Assembly (NCBI GenBank): GCA_903927005.1
Contig: CAIYLH010000105.1
Location: 62,001-126,000 of the forward strand
Origin: an uncultured Pseudomonadota bacterium
GTDB taxonomy: Bacteria; Pseudomonadota; Gammaproteobacteria; Steroidobacterales; Steroidobacteraceae
DNA length: 64,000 bases
Reading direction: 5' to 3'
Under the pieces are notes generated by a model. It was not told the origin of the DNA, did no database searches, and saw only the letters and a program-made list of their open reading frames with translations. How positions within the stretch are numbered: position 1 is the stretch's first letter; the number at the start of each line of letters is the position of its first letter. The position numbers and the translations under genes were made by a program. Shown here one piece after another: positions 18,082 through 27,148 of the stretch.

Positions 18082-19998
18082 TCAGGCGTCGATCAGCTCG
18101 TGAACGGCACGATGCGCCTGTTCGATGGCAGCATCCATGTAGGCAAAGCTCGCCGCGTCGGAGTTCGCGATCGTGATCGCGCCATGGCGCGCGCGGCCGA
18201 GCACATGCGCGCGCTCCGCCTCGGGCCGCCAGCGATCCCACAGCGGATTAAACTCGCGCGCGTAACCATGCGGCCAGCGGTTGATAGTGATCGCGCGGAT
18301 ATCCCGCTCGGCGTCGAAGCCGCCTGCCCCCAGCATGCGCTGCAGTTGCGCGCGCACTTCGGCCTCGTACGCCGGCAGCGAAGTCGCCAGCATCTGCGCT
18401 CGACCGGCGCGGTTCTGGTCGTGCTCCGGCAGTCCCGGTGCGCACGGTGTGCGCGACATCCGCACGAGAGTCGGTGACTCCAGCGTACGCGGCGTCGCGT
18501 ACTGGCCAATGGCCACGCACTCGTTGAGGGCGATGTCACTGAAGTAGCCACCGGGCGCATGAATGTCACGCACACCGAGGGCAGAAAATGCACGCGCGTC
18601 GGCGATCGCAATACTCGCATAGATGAGCGGCGTCTTGACCGCTTCACGCAGCGCCGCCTGCTGCTCTGCTGGCAGCTCTGGGCAAAGGTGGGGGATCACC
18701 GCGTTCCAACAGGCTAGCACGCAGTGACGCGCGAGCACCCTGTGCACGGTAGCGCCGCGCATGTAATCGATCCGCACACCCTCGCCGCTCTGGCCGAGGT
18801 TGGCGACACCGACGACGGTAGCATTCAGCCGAACACGGGCTGGCTGCCCAGGCCGGTCAAGGGCCGCGTAGTCGGCACGCGAGGTGATCAGATCGTCGAG
18901 GCTGGTGCCGGGCAGGGCCGCGGGCACCAGCGCGCGCACGAGGGCACGCGCAATCGTTGCACCACCGTCTGGCAGATGCACGTCGACAGAGCCGCCCGTC
19001 TCAATGAAGCCCGCCGCAGTTGGCCCCATCAGCGGGCTGGTGCGCCTACCAAGGCCCAGCCCCTCGAAACCCGGCAACGCCTGACTCCAGGCCTCCAGCG
19101 CCGCCACCGCATCTATGCCGATGCCCCACAGGCCGTGGGTGCGCTGCTGATAAAACGCGATGACCGCTGCATCGACGTGCACATACTCGCGCAGATAGCG
19201 GGCATAGCTGATCGTGGCCAGCAGCGACTCCTTGGCGTCGAGCGAGAGCCCCGGCAGATAGTCGACGTGCGACTCCTCCAGCCGGGCAATATCCTGCCGC
19301 GCCCGCGCCGACAGCGGCGTGAGCGCGAGCGTCTGCGACCATTTCACCGCCGGGTCGCGCCGCAGCAAGTGATCGGCGCCAAAGGTCTCCCGATCCAGAA
19401 AGATGCCGGACTGAAGACCGAGCGACTCATAAAACTGTGGCGACTGGATGCGTTCAGCCAGTGCCGTCGCCTCAATGCCGAGGCTACGCAGCACGCCGTC
19501 CGCGACCGCGCTATACGGTCGGGGACTCTCAATGCTGTAGGTGCCACCGTTCATCAACTGCAGATGACCGTCGAGCGTGAACTCGTTGCGTTTGGCGTGG
19601 CCGCCGAAATCGTCGTGGTTTTCCAGCAAGAGCACGCGCGCGTCCGGCACCTGCTGGCGATACAGATAGGCGGCCGCAAGGCCGCTGATGCCCGCCCCGA
19701 CGACCACCAGGTCGTACGCCTCGCCGGTGGCCTGCGGCGCTGGCCGCGGCCGGTGGTCGCGCAGCGCGTGGCCAGCCTCCAGGACGCCCGCATGCGTGCC
19801 GCGCAGGCCCGTCAATGCCGGCGGATAGTAGCCGGGCAGGTCCTGGGCGGCAGCCGCAGCGCCAGCTGCGCGCGGCACGCAGGCGTCCACGGCTGGCAGC
19901 AGCGCGGCCGCGACGCCAGCGGAGACCCCACGCAACACCGCGCGGCGCGTGGTCGCACGCGGTACTACCACATCATCAATACGCCGCTTATCGTCCAT
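18082..19998 (-). CDS. Tat-exported FAD-dependent amine oxidase-like oxidoreductase
   Basis: 638 residues from ATG 19998. Residues 17-40 look like a twin-arginine signal (TTRRAVLRGVSAGVAAALLP), implying folded, FAD-loaded export. The FAD-binding GAGISG follows at 101-106 with DFGGHAKRN, typical of flavin amine oxidase/protoporphyrinogen oxidase-like enzymes. The N-terminal extension back to 20118 would overlap the helicase gene and lacks a signal, so it is rejected. It precedes the exported amidohydrolase by 16 bases. Both products are predicted extracytoplasmic and may share a substrate pathway; no specific substrate can be named. Confidence 0.87.
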   Translation of the reverse strand: MDDKRRIDDVVVPRATTRRAVLRGVSAGVAAALLPAVDACVPRAAGAAAAAQDLPGYYPPALTGLRGTHAGVLEAGHALRDHRPRPAPQATGEAYDLVVVGAGISGLAAAYLYRQQVPDARVLLLENHDDFGGHAKRNEFTLDGHLQLMNGGTYSIESPRPYSAVADGVLRSLGIEATALAERIQSPQFYESLGLQSGIFLDRETFGADHLLRRDPAVKWSQTLALTPLSARARQDIARLEESHVDYLPGLSLDAKESLLATISYARYLREYVHVDAAVIAFYQQRTHGLWGIGIDAVAALEAWSQALPGFEGLGLGRRTSPLMGPTAAGFIETGGSVDVHLPDGGATIARALVRALVPAALPGTSLDDLITSRADYAALDRPGQPARVRLNATVVGVANLGQSGEGVRIDYMRGATVHRVLARHCVLACWNAVIPHLCPELPAEQQAALREAVKTPLIYASIAIADARAFSALGVRDIHAPGGYFSDIALNECVAIGQYATPRTLESPTLVRMSRTPCAPGLPEHDQNRAGRAQMLATSLPAYEAEVRAQLQRMLGAGGFDAERDIRAITINRWPHGYAREFNPLWDRWRPEAERAHVLGRARHGAITIANSDAASFAYMDAAIEQAHRAVHELIDA

Positions 19999-20044
19999 GC
20001 TGCCCCCCCCAGTGCCGACAGCCACGCTAGCATGGCCGCTGCCG

Positions 20045-22126
20045 CTAGTCCCACAGTGCCCGCAGGCTGGCAGCAACATCGATACGCATCGCCGGCCGGT
20101 CGCCAACCTCACCCGCACTGGCAGGCGACGCCGGCCCGCTCGACTCCAGCGTCGCCAGCACTTCCGGCGTCAGGAAACGACTGGTCGCGCCATACACGTG
20201 CGCATCGCCGTAACGCGGCTGCTGCGTCACGTAGTAACGCAGCGGGGCGATCAGGTGCAGCGCATCGCGCGCGCGGGTCATCGCGACATACAGCAGGCGG
20301 CGCTCCTCCTCGAGCAGCGCCGGGTCACCGGCGGCGAACTCCGAGGGAAAGTTGCCGTCGTTGACGTTCAGCAGGTACACCGACTGCCACTCCTGCCCCT
20401 TCGCCGAGTGGACGGTCGACAGCACCAGATAGTCCTCGTCCAGTAATGGCGGACCGGCCAGATCGCCGCTCGCCTGCGGCGGATCAAGCGCAAGCTCGGT
20501 GAGGAAGCGCTGCCGGTCGGGATAGCCGCCGGCAATACGGACCAGCTGTTCCAGATCACCCACGCGCACGCCGGCAGCGTCGTAACTGCGCTCCAGATGG
20601 GGCCGATACCAGTCACGGACCTGCTCGACCTGACCCGGCCACGCAGCAGTGGGGGAAGACAATGCGCTCAGCAGCGTCACCAGCGCCGGCCACTCGGCGC
20701 GGGCGGCCGCCGGCGGCTCGAACGCCGCCATGCCAGCTGCCAGCGTCGGTGCTGCCGCGAGCGTCGCCAGACACCGATCGCTATGCACCGGACCCATGCC
20801 CGGCAGTAGTTGCAGCGCACGAAATGCGGCGATGCGGTTACGCGGGTTGTCGGCCCAACGCAGCACCGCAAGGAAGTCTTTGACATGCGCGGCCTCGAGG
20901 AACTTCAGGCCGCCGTACTTCACGAACGGAATATTGCGCCGAGTAAGCTCCACTTCCAGAAAGTCACTGTGGTGACCGGAGCGGAACAGCACGGCCTGAC
21001 GCTTGAGCGGCACACCCGCTTCACGCGCCTTGAGCACTTCATCGATCACGTAGTCGGCCTGCCCACGGTCGTCGGCGACACTCACCAAGCGCGGCCGCGC
21101 GCCGTCGCCACGATGCGCCACAAGCTGTTTGTCGTGCTGCCGCTCGGCCGCAGCGATCAAGGCGTTTGCCGCATCCAGAATCGGCTGCGTCGAGCGGTAG
21201 TTGCGCACCAGCGTCACCACCCGTGCCGGCGGCTCGTACTGACTGGGAAACTCGAGGATATTGTCAACGGTCGCGGCGCGGAACGAGTAGATCGATTGTG
21301 CGTCGTCACCCACCACGGTGAGTCCGTCGCCTTCCGGCCTGAGCGCCTTCAGGATCCCCGCCTGCAACCGGTTGGTGTCCTGATACTCATCAACGAGCAC
21401 ATGCTCGAACAGCCCGCTGACGTGACGCGCGAGCGCCGGATCACTGACCATGCCGTGCCAGTAGAGCAACAGATCGTCGTAGTCGAGCAACTGCTCGGCC
21501 TGCTTGCGCTCGACATAGGCGCGAAATAACCGCGTCAGGTCGGGCTCGAAGTCGACGCACCACGGCCACTGTGCTGCCAGCGTTGCCGCCAGCGGCCGCA
21601 GCGTATTGACGCGATGAGAGTAGATCGCAAGGCACGTGTCCTTGCGCGGAAAGCGCTTGTCGCGTGCCGACAGGCCCAGCCCGTGGCGGACGACATCGAG
21701 CAGGTCGGCACTATCGCCGCGATCAATCACACTGAAAGTGGGGTCGAGCCCGACCTCACGCGCATGCAGCCGCAGCAACCGATTGGCAATCGAGTGAAAG
21801 GTACCCGCCCAGGGCAGGCGCGAGGCACGCGTCGCACCGCCCGCGGCGCCGGGGCGAGCCAGCGCCGCGGCAACGATGCGCTCGGCGCGCCGGGTCATCT
21901 CCTCGGCCGCCCGACGGGAGAAGGTCAGCAGCAGAATGCGCGCCGGATCCACGCCGTGCAGGACCAGATGAGCGACGCGGTGCGCGAGCGTCTGCGTCTT
22001 GCCGGTGCCGGCGCCGGCGATCACCAGCAGCGGCCCGGCACGCACCCGCCGAGCGCCGTCGCACTCACCCCAGGTCGCAGCGGCACGCTGCTCGGAATTG
22101 AGGACCTCTAGCGGATCGGCGGCCAT
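20045..22126 (-). CDS. UvrD/Rep-family superfamily 1 DNA helicase
   Basis: 693 residues. Motifs run in order: Q motif LNSEQRAAA near the N terminus, Walker A GAGTGKT, motif Ia LLLTFSRRAAEEM, Walker B as VDEYQDTN, motif III VVGDDAQSIYSFRAA, motif IV LVRNYRST, motif V LSTVHSAKGQEW and motif VI YVAMTRARDAL. This is a complete 3-prime to 5-prime SF1A helicase of the UvrD/PcrA/Rep type. It is slightly shorter than E. coli UvrD (720) and differs in its C terminus, so I call it UvrD-like and do not assign it to nucleotide excision or mismatch repair. Confidence 0.92.
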   Translation of the reverse strand: MAADPLEVLNSEQRAAATWGECDGARRVRAGPLLVIAGAGTGKTQTLAHRVAHLVLHGVDPARILLLTFSRRAAEEMTRRAERIVAAALARPGAAGGATRASRLPWAGTFHSIANRLLRLHAREVGLDPTFSVIDRGDSADLLDVVRHGLGLSARDKRFPRKDTCLAIYSHRVNTLRPLAATLAAQWPWCVDFEPDLTRLFRAYVERKQAEQLLDYDDLLLYWHGMVSDPALARHVSGLFEHVLVDEYQDTNRLQAGILKALRPEGDGLTVVGDDAQSIYSFRAATVDNILEFPSQYEPPARVVTLVRNYRSTQPILDAANALIAAAERQHDKQLVAHRGDGARPRLVSVADDRGQADYVIDEVLKAREAGVPLKRQAVLFRSGHHSDFLEVELTRRNIPFVKYGGLKFLEAAHVKDFLAVLRWADNPRNRIAAFRALQLLPGMGPVHSDRCLATLAAAPTLAAGMAAFEPPAAARAEWPALVTLLSALSSPTAAWPGQVEQVRDWYRPHLERSYDAAGVRVGDLEQLVRIAGGYPDRQRFLTELALDPPQASGDLAGPPLLDEDYLVLSTVHSAKGQEWQSVYLLNVNDGNFPSEFAAGDPALLEEERRLLYVAMTRARDALHLIAPLRYYVTQQPRYGDAHVYGATSRFLTPEVLATLESSGPASPASAGEVGDRPAMRIDVAASLRALWD

Positions 22127-22258
22127 GGCGGGATTATCGATCGTGACTGTATATTTATCCAGTCCCCGTGGGCCGCCGGGCGGGAGTTACACTTCGACGC
22201 CGAACGCGTCCGGTCTGCGGCGCATTATCTGACGGCCCGCAGGGCCAGGAGCCTAGCG

Positions 22259-22837
22259 ATGCCACAACCCAAGCACGTCACCGGACTCAAGATTCGCCGA
22301 CCGACGCGGGCCAAGCTCGAGCCCGACATGCAGAAGTACTTCGGCATCTGCGAACAGAAGCTCGGCTTCGTTCCAAACGTTCTGGAGGCGTACAGCTTCG
22401 AGCCCACCAAGCTGCGCGCATTCATCAACATGTACAACGAGCTGATGCTGGCGGAGTCCGGCCTGTCGAAGCTCGAGCGGGAAATGATGGCGGTCGTCGT
22501 CTCCTCGGAAAACCGCTGCTACTACTGCCTGACGGCACACGGCGCCGCCGTGCGCCAGCTCAGCGGCGATCCGCAGTTGGGCGAGATGCTGGTCATGAAC
22601 TGGCGCACCGCACCGCTACCGGCGCGGCAGCGAGCGTTGCTCGCGTTCGCGCACAAGCTCACCGCAGCGCCGGCCGAGGTCGGCGAGGAAGATCGCGCGG
22701 CGCTGCGCGCGGCGGGCCTGACCGAAAAGGACATCTGGGATGCGGCCAGCGTCGTCGGCTTCTTCAACTACACCAACCGGGTCGCGACGGCGACCGACAT
22801 GATGCCCAACCCCGAATACCACGAGCAGGCGCGCTGA
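22259..22837 (+). CDS. AhpD-like peroxidase-related protein
   Basis: 192 residues from ATG 22259 with AGGAG upstream. It belongs to the carboxymuconolactone decarboxylase/AhpD superfamily: the active-site CYYCLTAHG gives Cys87 and Cys90 with His94, and FFNYTNRVATATDM is typical of the uncharacterised peroxidase-related branch. Such proteins use the CxxC pair as a disulfide redox centre. It is followed 34 bases later by a Nudix-like gene on the same strand, probably one transcript. Confidence 0.9.
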   Translation: MPQPKHVTGLKIRRPTRAKLEPDMQKYFGICEQKLGFVPNVLEAYSFEPTKLRAFINMYNELMLAESGLSKLEREMMAVVVSSENRCYYCLTAHGAAVRQLSGDPQLGEMLVMNWRTAPLPARQRALLAFAHKLTAAPAEVGEEDRAALRAAGLTEKDIWDAASVVGFFNYTNRVATATDMMPNPEYHEQAR

Positions 22838-22871
22838 AGATCCAGCCGTCGAGGCCACTGGGAAGCGACCG

Positions 22872-23396
22872 ATGACCGGCCCGCCTCGCCGTCTCTATAC
22901 CGGTGCCGTGGTGACGCTGGACGTCGCCGACGTGCGCCTGCCCAACGGCCACGTCGCGCGACTGGAAATTGTCGGCCACCCGGGCGGCGCCGCGGTCGTT
23001 GCTCTCAACGCGGCGGGCGAAGTCTGCCTGCTGCGCCAGTACCGGCACGTGGCGGGGGGCTGGCTGTGGGAGCTGCCCGCCGGCAAGCTCGACGGCAAGA
23101 CGCCGGACATCACCGCCTGCGCGGAACTGGCCGAGGAAGCGGGGCTTGCGGCCCGCCGCTGGCAATCGCTCGGGCAGGCGCTCACCTCGCCGGGCGTCTA
23201 CACCGAAGTCATCCACCTGTTCTTGGCCGAAGATCTGCTCGCGGTCCCGACGGCACCGGAGCGCGACGAGGTGTTCGAAGTCGTCTGGCTACCGCTCGCC
23301 GAGGCCTTGCGCCGTGCGCTTGAGGGCGACATCGTCGATGCAAAGACCGTGATCGGCCTGGCACGGGCAGCCCATCAGATCGCCTTGCGGATTTGA
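22872..23396 (+). CDS. Nudix-fold protein with degenerate Nudix box
   Basis: 174 residues with the ADP-ribose pyrophosphatase-like layout: VCLLRQYRHVAGGWLWELPAGKLD leads into the Nudix helix at about residues 73-94. The metal-binding EExG end is kept (AELAEEAGL). The Arg of the REUxEExGU core is Ala, and the G-x5-E Glu is missing because the loop reads GKLDGKT and is one residue shorter. Later positions (VYTEVIHLFLAEDL) match ADP-ribose or nucleoside-diphosphate-sugar hydrolases. Either catalysis is altered or another acidic residue substitutes. Fold confident, activity uncertain. Confidence 0.85.
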   Translation: MTGPPRRLYTGAVVTLDVADVRLPNGHVARLEIVGHPGGAAVVALNAAGEVCLLRQYRHVAGGWLWELPAGKLDGKTPDITACAELAEEAGLAARRWQSLGQALTSPGVYTEVIHLFLAEDLLAVPTAPERDEVFEVVWLPLAEALRRALEGDIVDAKTVIGLARAAHQIALRI

Positions 23397-23556
23397 CGTA
23401 ATCACGCTTGAGGTTGGCGCCCCTAGGTGATCGCCTTAATCCAGCGTGTGAACTAGGTCACAGAATACAAACCCGACGACCCCTATTGTCACGTCTTATG
23501 TAGCGCCAGACCCGGTTCAAAATGGCGTCTAAAAAAACGTGACAGGGGCTCTCATC

Positions 23557-23907
23557 ATGACTGATACGGTCAAAATGCTGCGGCCCGAGCTGAAAGGTTC
23601 GGTGCAAGACCCAAGCGGCCACGTCCGGCATGACGATCGCGGCAATGCGATCTGGGAATGGGCAAACGACTGTGCTGACGAGCCGCTGTCGAGAATTTCC
23701 GCGCTCGAGATCTCGGATGCGAACGGCGACAGCCGTGAAATCTCGGTCAAAACCGGCGGCTACGTGAAGATCGCGGCCAAGGGCGGCAACAACCCGTACG
23801 AGAGCGGCCTCGTCAAAAAGACAGCCCCGGCCGTCAAACGCGACCTGCGCGAACTGTCGAGATGGATCGAGGAACGCCGCCAGCGCGGCGAACCGACCAA
23901 GTTCTGA
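23557..23907 (+). CDS. Hypothetical soluble protein (116 aa)
   Basis: 116 residues from ATG 23557; a GTG or similar start at 23539 would extend it by six codons. It is a hydrophilic protein with no signal or membrane segment, containing DDRGNAIWEWAND and GGYVKIAAKGGNNPYESG, and ending in a basic helix (RDLRELSRWIEERRQ). Codon use matches the neighbours and the gene has a 160-base upstream gap able to hold a promoter. No family recognised. Confidence 0.7.
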   Translation: MTDTVKMLRPELKGSVQDPSGHVRHDDRGNAIWEWANDCADEPLSRISALEISDANGDSREISVKTGGYVKIAAKGGNNPYESGLVKKTAPAVKRDLRELSRWIEERRQRGEPTKF

Positions 23908-23934
23908 TCGACGGCGGCTCGCCGCCGTGGGCCA

Positions 23935-24636
23935 TCAGGCCGAGCGCAGCTTTTCCACCAGCGTGACCAGACCGCCCAGGTCGACGATCTCGTGGTCCGC
24001 GGGCGCGTAGGGCGCCGCCCACGCTGCCCCCGTGCGGTTCATCCACACGGTCCTAAGACCGCACGCGCGCGCGCCCTCCACATCCGCCAGCGCATCGTCG
24101 CCGACGTGCAGGATGCTCTGCGCCGGCACACCGGCCAGTGCGATCAGTGCAGCGAAAATCCTCGGATCGGGCTTCGCTGCTCCGGCAAGCACAGGGTCGA
24201 TCGCGCCGACAAAATGCTCGCCCAGACCCACCCGGCGCACGCAGGCATTGCCGTTGGTGACGGCATACAGTGGCACCCACGCCGCCAGACGCTCGAGGGC
24301 CGCGCGTACGCCCGCGAAGGGTTCGATGTCATTGCGCGCCGCGAGGAACACCTCAAAAGCGCGATCTGCCATCGCCTCGTCATAACCGCTGGCGCGGGCG
24401 GCGCGGCGCAGTGCCTCAGTCCGGATCCAGCTAAAGTCATGGCCACGCTCCGGCGCTGCCGCCGCCACCTCAAGCCGCAACGCGGTCAGCTCAGCCGGGT
24501 CAAATTGATCGGCGAGCGCGGGCATGTGGGCTTCCAGCCAGCCACGCAGGATGGTCTCCGCACGGATAAGCACCGGCGGCGTGTCCCACAAGGTGTTGTC
24601 CAGATCGAGCGAGATGACGCGTGGCGAGTTCGGCAT
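23935..24636 (-). CDS. HAD-superfamily hydrolase (YigB/YjjG-like phosphatase)
   Basis: 233 residues. HAD motif I is SLDLDNTLWD (nucleophile Asp11, acid/base Asp13), motif II is AVTNGN, motif III lies in AAKPDPRIF and motif IV in HVGDDALADVEGAR. The helical cap is type C1. The layout is that of YigB, a 5-amino-6-(5-phospho-D-ribitylamino)uracil phosphatase of flavin synthesis, or of the nucleotidase YjjG; sequence alone does not decide. It is divergent from the glycerophosphodiesterase with only 22 bases between the start codons. Confidence 0.87.
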   Translation of the reverse strand: MPNSPRVISLDLDNTLWDTPPVLIRAETILRGWLEAHMPALADQFDPAELTALRLEVAAAAPERGHDFSWIRTEALRRAARASGYDEAMADRAFEVFLAARNDIEPFAGVRAALERLAAWVPLYAVTNGNACVRRVGLGEHFVGAIDPVLAGAAKPDPRIFAALIALAGVPAQSILHVGDDALADVEGARACGLRTVWMNRTGAAWAAPYAPADHEIVDLGGLVTLVEKLRSA

Positions 24637-24658
24637 GGACCTATTATCCTGCCTCGCT

Positions 24659-25636
24659 ATGAAGCAGTCACCGCCCGTTTCTCGCCCCTTCGGTCCACCG
24701 ATCGTGATCGCCCATCGCGGCGCCTCCGGCTACCTGCCGGAGCACACGTTTGCAGCCAAGGCCTACGCCCACGCGCTTGGCGCCGATTTCCTCGAGCAGG
24801 ACGTCGTGCTGACGCGCGACGATGTTCCGGTCGTCTTCCACGACCTGGTGCTGGAGGAGGTCACGAACGTCGCGGCCGTGTTCCCCGACCGCCGGCGTGC
24901 CGATGGTCACTGGTACCTCGTCGATCTGGATTTTGCGGAGCTGTCGCAGCTGGCGGTCAACGACCGCGTGAACCCCGCCAACGGTGAGTCCACCTACCCG
25001 GGCCGCTTCGGCGAGCACCTGCCGCTACGCATCCGCTCACTGGCGGAGGAACTGGCGTTCATCCGCGGCCTGAACCGCGGCACCGGCCGGCACGCGGGCA
25101 TCTACACCGAGGTAAAGAGCCCGGCCTGGCACCGCGCCGAGGGCAAGGACCTCAGCCCGATCGTGCTACGTACGCTCGCGGACTTTGGTTACAGCACGGC
25201 CGACGACAACGTCTGGCTGCAGTGCTTCGACGCGGCGGAACTCATGCGGATCAAGGGTGAGCTCGGCTGCCAACTGCGGCTGGTGCAACTGATCGGCGAG
25301 AACGACTGGCTCGAATCGCCCACTGACTACGACCTGCTGCGCACGCCTGCAGGTCTCGCGAGCGTCGCCGCCTACGCGTCCGGCATCGGCCCGTGGATCC
25401 CGCAAGTCGTGCAGTGGCCCGCACCTGGCGCCGAGCCGGTCTGCTCGTCGCTGGTGCGCGATGCCCATGCGGTGGGGCTGGCAGTGCATCCGTACACGCT
25501 GCGCCTCGACCAGCTACCGGAGAACGCCGGCAGCGCCGCCGCCGCCCACCAGGCACTGTTCGAGCTCGCGGACGTCGATGGCCTGTTCACTGATTTCCCC
25601 GACGCGACCTTGGCCGCTCTCGGCCGCCGGAGATAA
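24659..25636 (+). CDS. glpQ: Glycerophosphodiester phosphodiesterase
   Basis: 325 residues from ATG 24659. The catalytic HRGASGYLPEHT (His19), the metal site FLEQDV, and VVFHD with the second His form the GDPD active site. The later LQCFDAAELMRIK and GLFTDFPD also match. The enzyme splits deacylated phospholipids into an alcohol and glycerol-3-phosphate. It is GlpQ-like in length and spacing but has no signal peptide, so it is probably cytoplasmic. TATTAT at 24642-24647 would start the transcript about five bases before the ATG, giving an almost leaderless mRNA; no ribosome site is visible. Confidence 0.9.
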   Translation: MKQSPPVSRPFGPPIVIAHRGASGYLPEHTFAAKAYAHALGADFLEQDVVLTRDDVPVVFHDLVLEEVTNVAAVFPDRRRADGHWYLVDLDFAELSQLAVNDRVNPANGESTYPGRFGEHLPLRIRSLAEELAFIRGLNRGTGRHAGIYTEVKSPAWHRAEGKDLSPIVLRTLADFGYSTADDNVWLQCFDAAELMRIKGELGCQLRLVQLIGENDWLESPTDYDLLRTPAGLASVAAYASGIGPWIPQVVQWPAPGAEPVCSSLVRDAHAVGLAVHPYTLRLDQLPENAGSAAAAHQALFELADVDGLFTDFPDATLAALGRRR

Positions 25637-25641
25637 GCCCC

Positions 25642-26307
25642 ATGAGCGCACTGACGCTGATCATCGGCAACCGCAACTACAGCTCCTGGTCGCTACGCCC
25701 GTGGGCACTGCTCACCCATCTCGGGCTACCCTTCGACGAGATCCTGATCGAGCTGGACACGCCGACCTTCGCGACCCAGATTCGCCAGCACTCGCCCAAT
25801 GGCAAGGTTCCCGCGCTACGCGATGGCGATCTGGTGGTGTGCGAATCGATCGCGATCATGGAATACGCCTGCGAACTTGCTGGCGGACGCGGCTGGCCGG
25901 CGGAACGCCCGATACGCGCCGAGGCGCGCTCGGTCGCCAGCGAAATGCACGCCGGCTTCAGCACTCTGCGGCAGAGCTGCCCGATGAACATCCGCGCTCG
26001 CGGTCGCCGCGTGGCGTCAAGCCCGGCGCTCGCCGCTGACATCGCGCGCATCGATGCGGTGTGGAGTAGCTGCCGCGAACGACATGCGGCGCGCGGGCCG
26101 TGGCTGTTCGGCGAGTACAGCGCCGCCGACGCCATGTACCTGCCGGTCGCGTTCCGCTTCCAGTCCTACGGCGCCGACGGCCTGGGAACGCTCGCCCGTG
26201 AGTACATGGCGACCGCACTGGCTGACCCCGTTATCGCGCCGTGGGTAAAGGCGGCCGAAGCTGAAACGCAGCGGCTGCCGTCCGAAGAGACCGGCGCAAC
26301 GCCCTGA
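25642..26307 (+). CDS. Glutathione S-transferase
   Basis: 221 residues. The thioredoxin-like N domain starts LIIGNRNYSSWSLRPW, where the NYSSWS Ser/Tyr segment contacts glutathione, and continues with the cis-Pro loop NGKVPAL and ESIAIMEYA. The all-helical C domain carries GPWLFGEYSAADAMYLPVAFR. It is intact, in contrast to the GST pseudogene at 11.1-11.4 kb. It follows the glycerophosphodiesterase by five bases and is likely co-transcribed. Confidence 0.9.
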   Translation: MSALTLIIGNRNYSSWSLRPWALLTHLGLPFDEILIELDTPTFATQIRQHSPNGKVPALRDGDLVVCESIAIMEYACELAGGRGWPAERPIRAEARSVASEMHAGFSTLRQSCPMNIRARGRRVASSPALAADIARIDAVWSSCRERHAARGPWLFGEYSAADAMYLPVAFRFQSYGADGLGTLAREYMATALADPVIAPWVKAAEAETQRLPSEETGATP

Positions 26308-26311
26308 GCGG

Positions 26312-27148
26312 TCAGTCGCCAGGCGTCACCGTCATGCCCACCTCGAGGCGGGCGCCAGACGGCCCGTCCGCAACCGCGTTCACACCGAAGGTCACGCCAC
26401 GCACCGAGGGGTCGTAGCGGAACGCCTTCAGCGCCGGGAATGGGTCGCCAGAGGCTTGACCGGTGATCTGGTCGATGCCTGGCACCGAGCAGCGAGCGCA
26501 GGGCTTGACCAGCGTCAGTACGACCACCCCGAGGCGCAACGTCCCAATGCCGTCCTCGGCGAAGGCCGGCAGGCCATCGAGCACCAGGTTGGGCCGGAAG
26601 CGTTCCATCGGCACAGCGACCGGCAGCCTGCGATTGAGCTCCGCCAACGACGACAGGCTACACACGAGCAGCGGGAACCCGTCAGCAAAGGCGACCGGAA
26701 CCTCACGCTCACCGACGTAGTCGTGATCGGCGCGGCGCCCATGCCCGCTGGCAACGCGCACGAGCCGCGCCGGCGTACCGATCACCTCCGACAACCAGTC
26801 GGCCGCCGCCGCGCCAGCGTCGCACGCGACCAGCCTGTCATCCCAGACCTGGACCTCGAGCGGCGCGCCGGCAAGAACCGCAGCGCTGTCGACCGCAAGA
26901 CTCGCGCGCCCCTCACAGGCGAGGCGCACTCCGCTCGGGGTCAGCGTCGGCACCACGCGGGCGAGCGCCGGATGGCTACGCTGGCTGAGAAAGCGGCCGT
27001 CGGGCCGGATCACCATCCACTCGCGGTCGCCCTCAAGCCCATGATCGCCCAGTTGCACCGCCTGCAGGGCAGTGGCGCGGCAGGCCTTGACCGGATAGAT
27101 AGCAATCGAGGCGAGCCGTGCCGCTGGCGCGGTCACGACCACACTCAA
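26312..27148 (-). CDS. MOSC-domain protein (YcbX-like)
   Basis: 278 residues. The N-terminal beta-barrel domain (MOSC_N) has IYPVKACRA and DREWMVIRPDGRFLSQR. The MOSC domain follows, with FRPNLVLDG and the Cys in KPCARCSVPGID. MOSC proteins carry sulfur or act with molybdenum cofactor; YcbX of E. coli detoxifies N-hydroxylated bases with the cofactor. The 2Fe-2S ferredoxin tail of YcbX is absent. A TTG start at 27148 overlaps the apt stop (TTGA); GTG at 27142 is an alternative. Last gene of the long minus-strand operon. Confidence 0.88.
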   Translation of the reverse strand: MSVVVTAPAARLASIAIYPVKACRATALQAVQLGDHGLEGDREWMVIRPDGRFLSQRSHPALARVVPTLTPSGVRLACEGRASLAVDSAAVLAGAPLEVQVWDDRLVACDAGAAAADWLSEVIGTPARLVRVASGHGRRADHDYVGEREVPVAFADGFPLLVCSLSSLAELNRRLPVAVPMERFRPNLVLDGLPAFAEDGIGTLRLGVVVLTLVKPCARCSVPGIDQITGQASGDPFPALKAFRYDPSVRGVTFGVNAVADGPSGARLEVGMTVTPGD

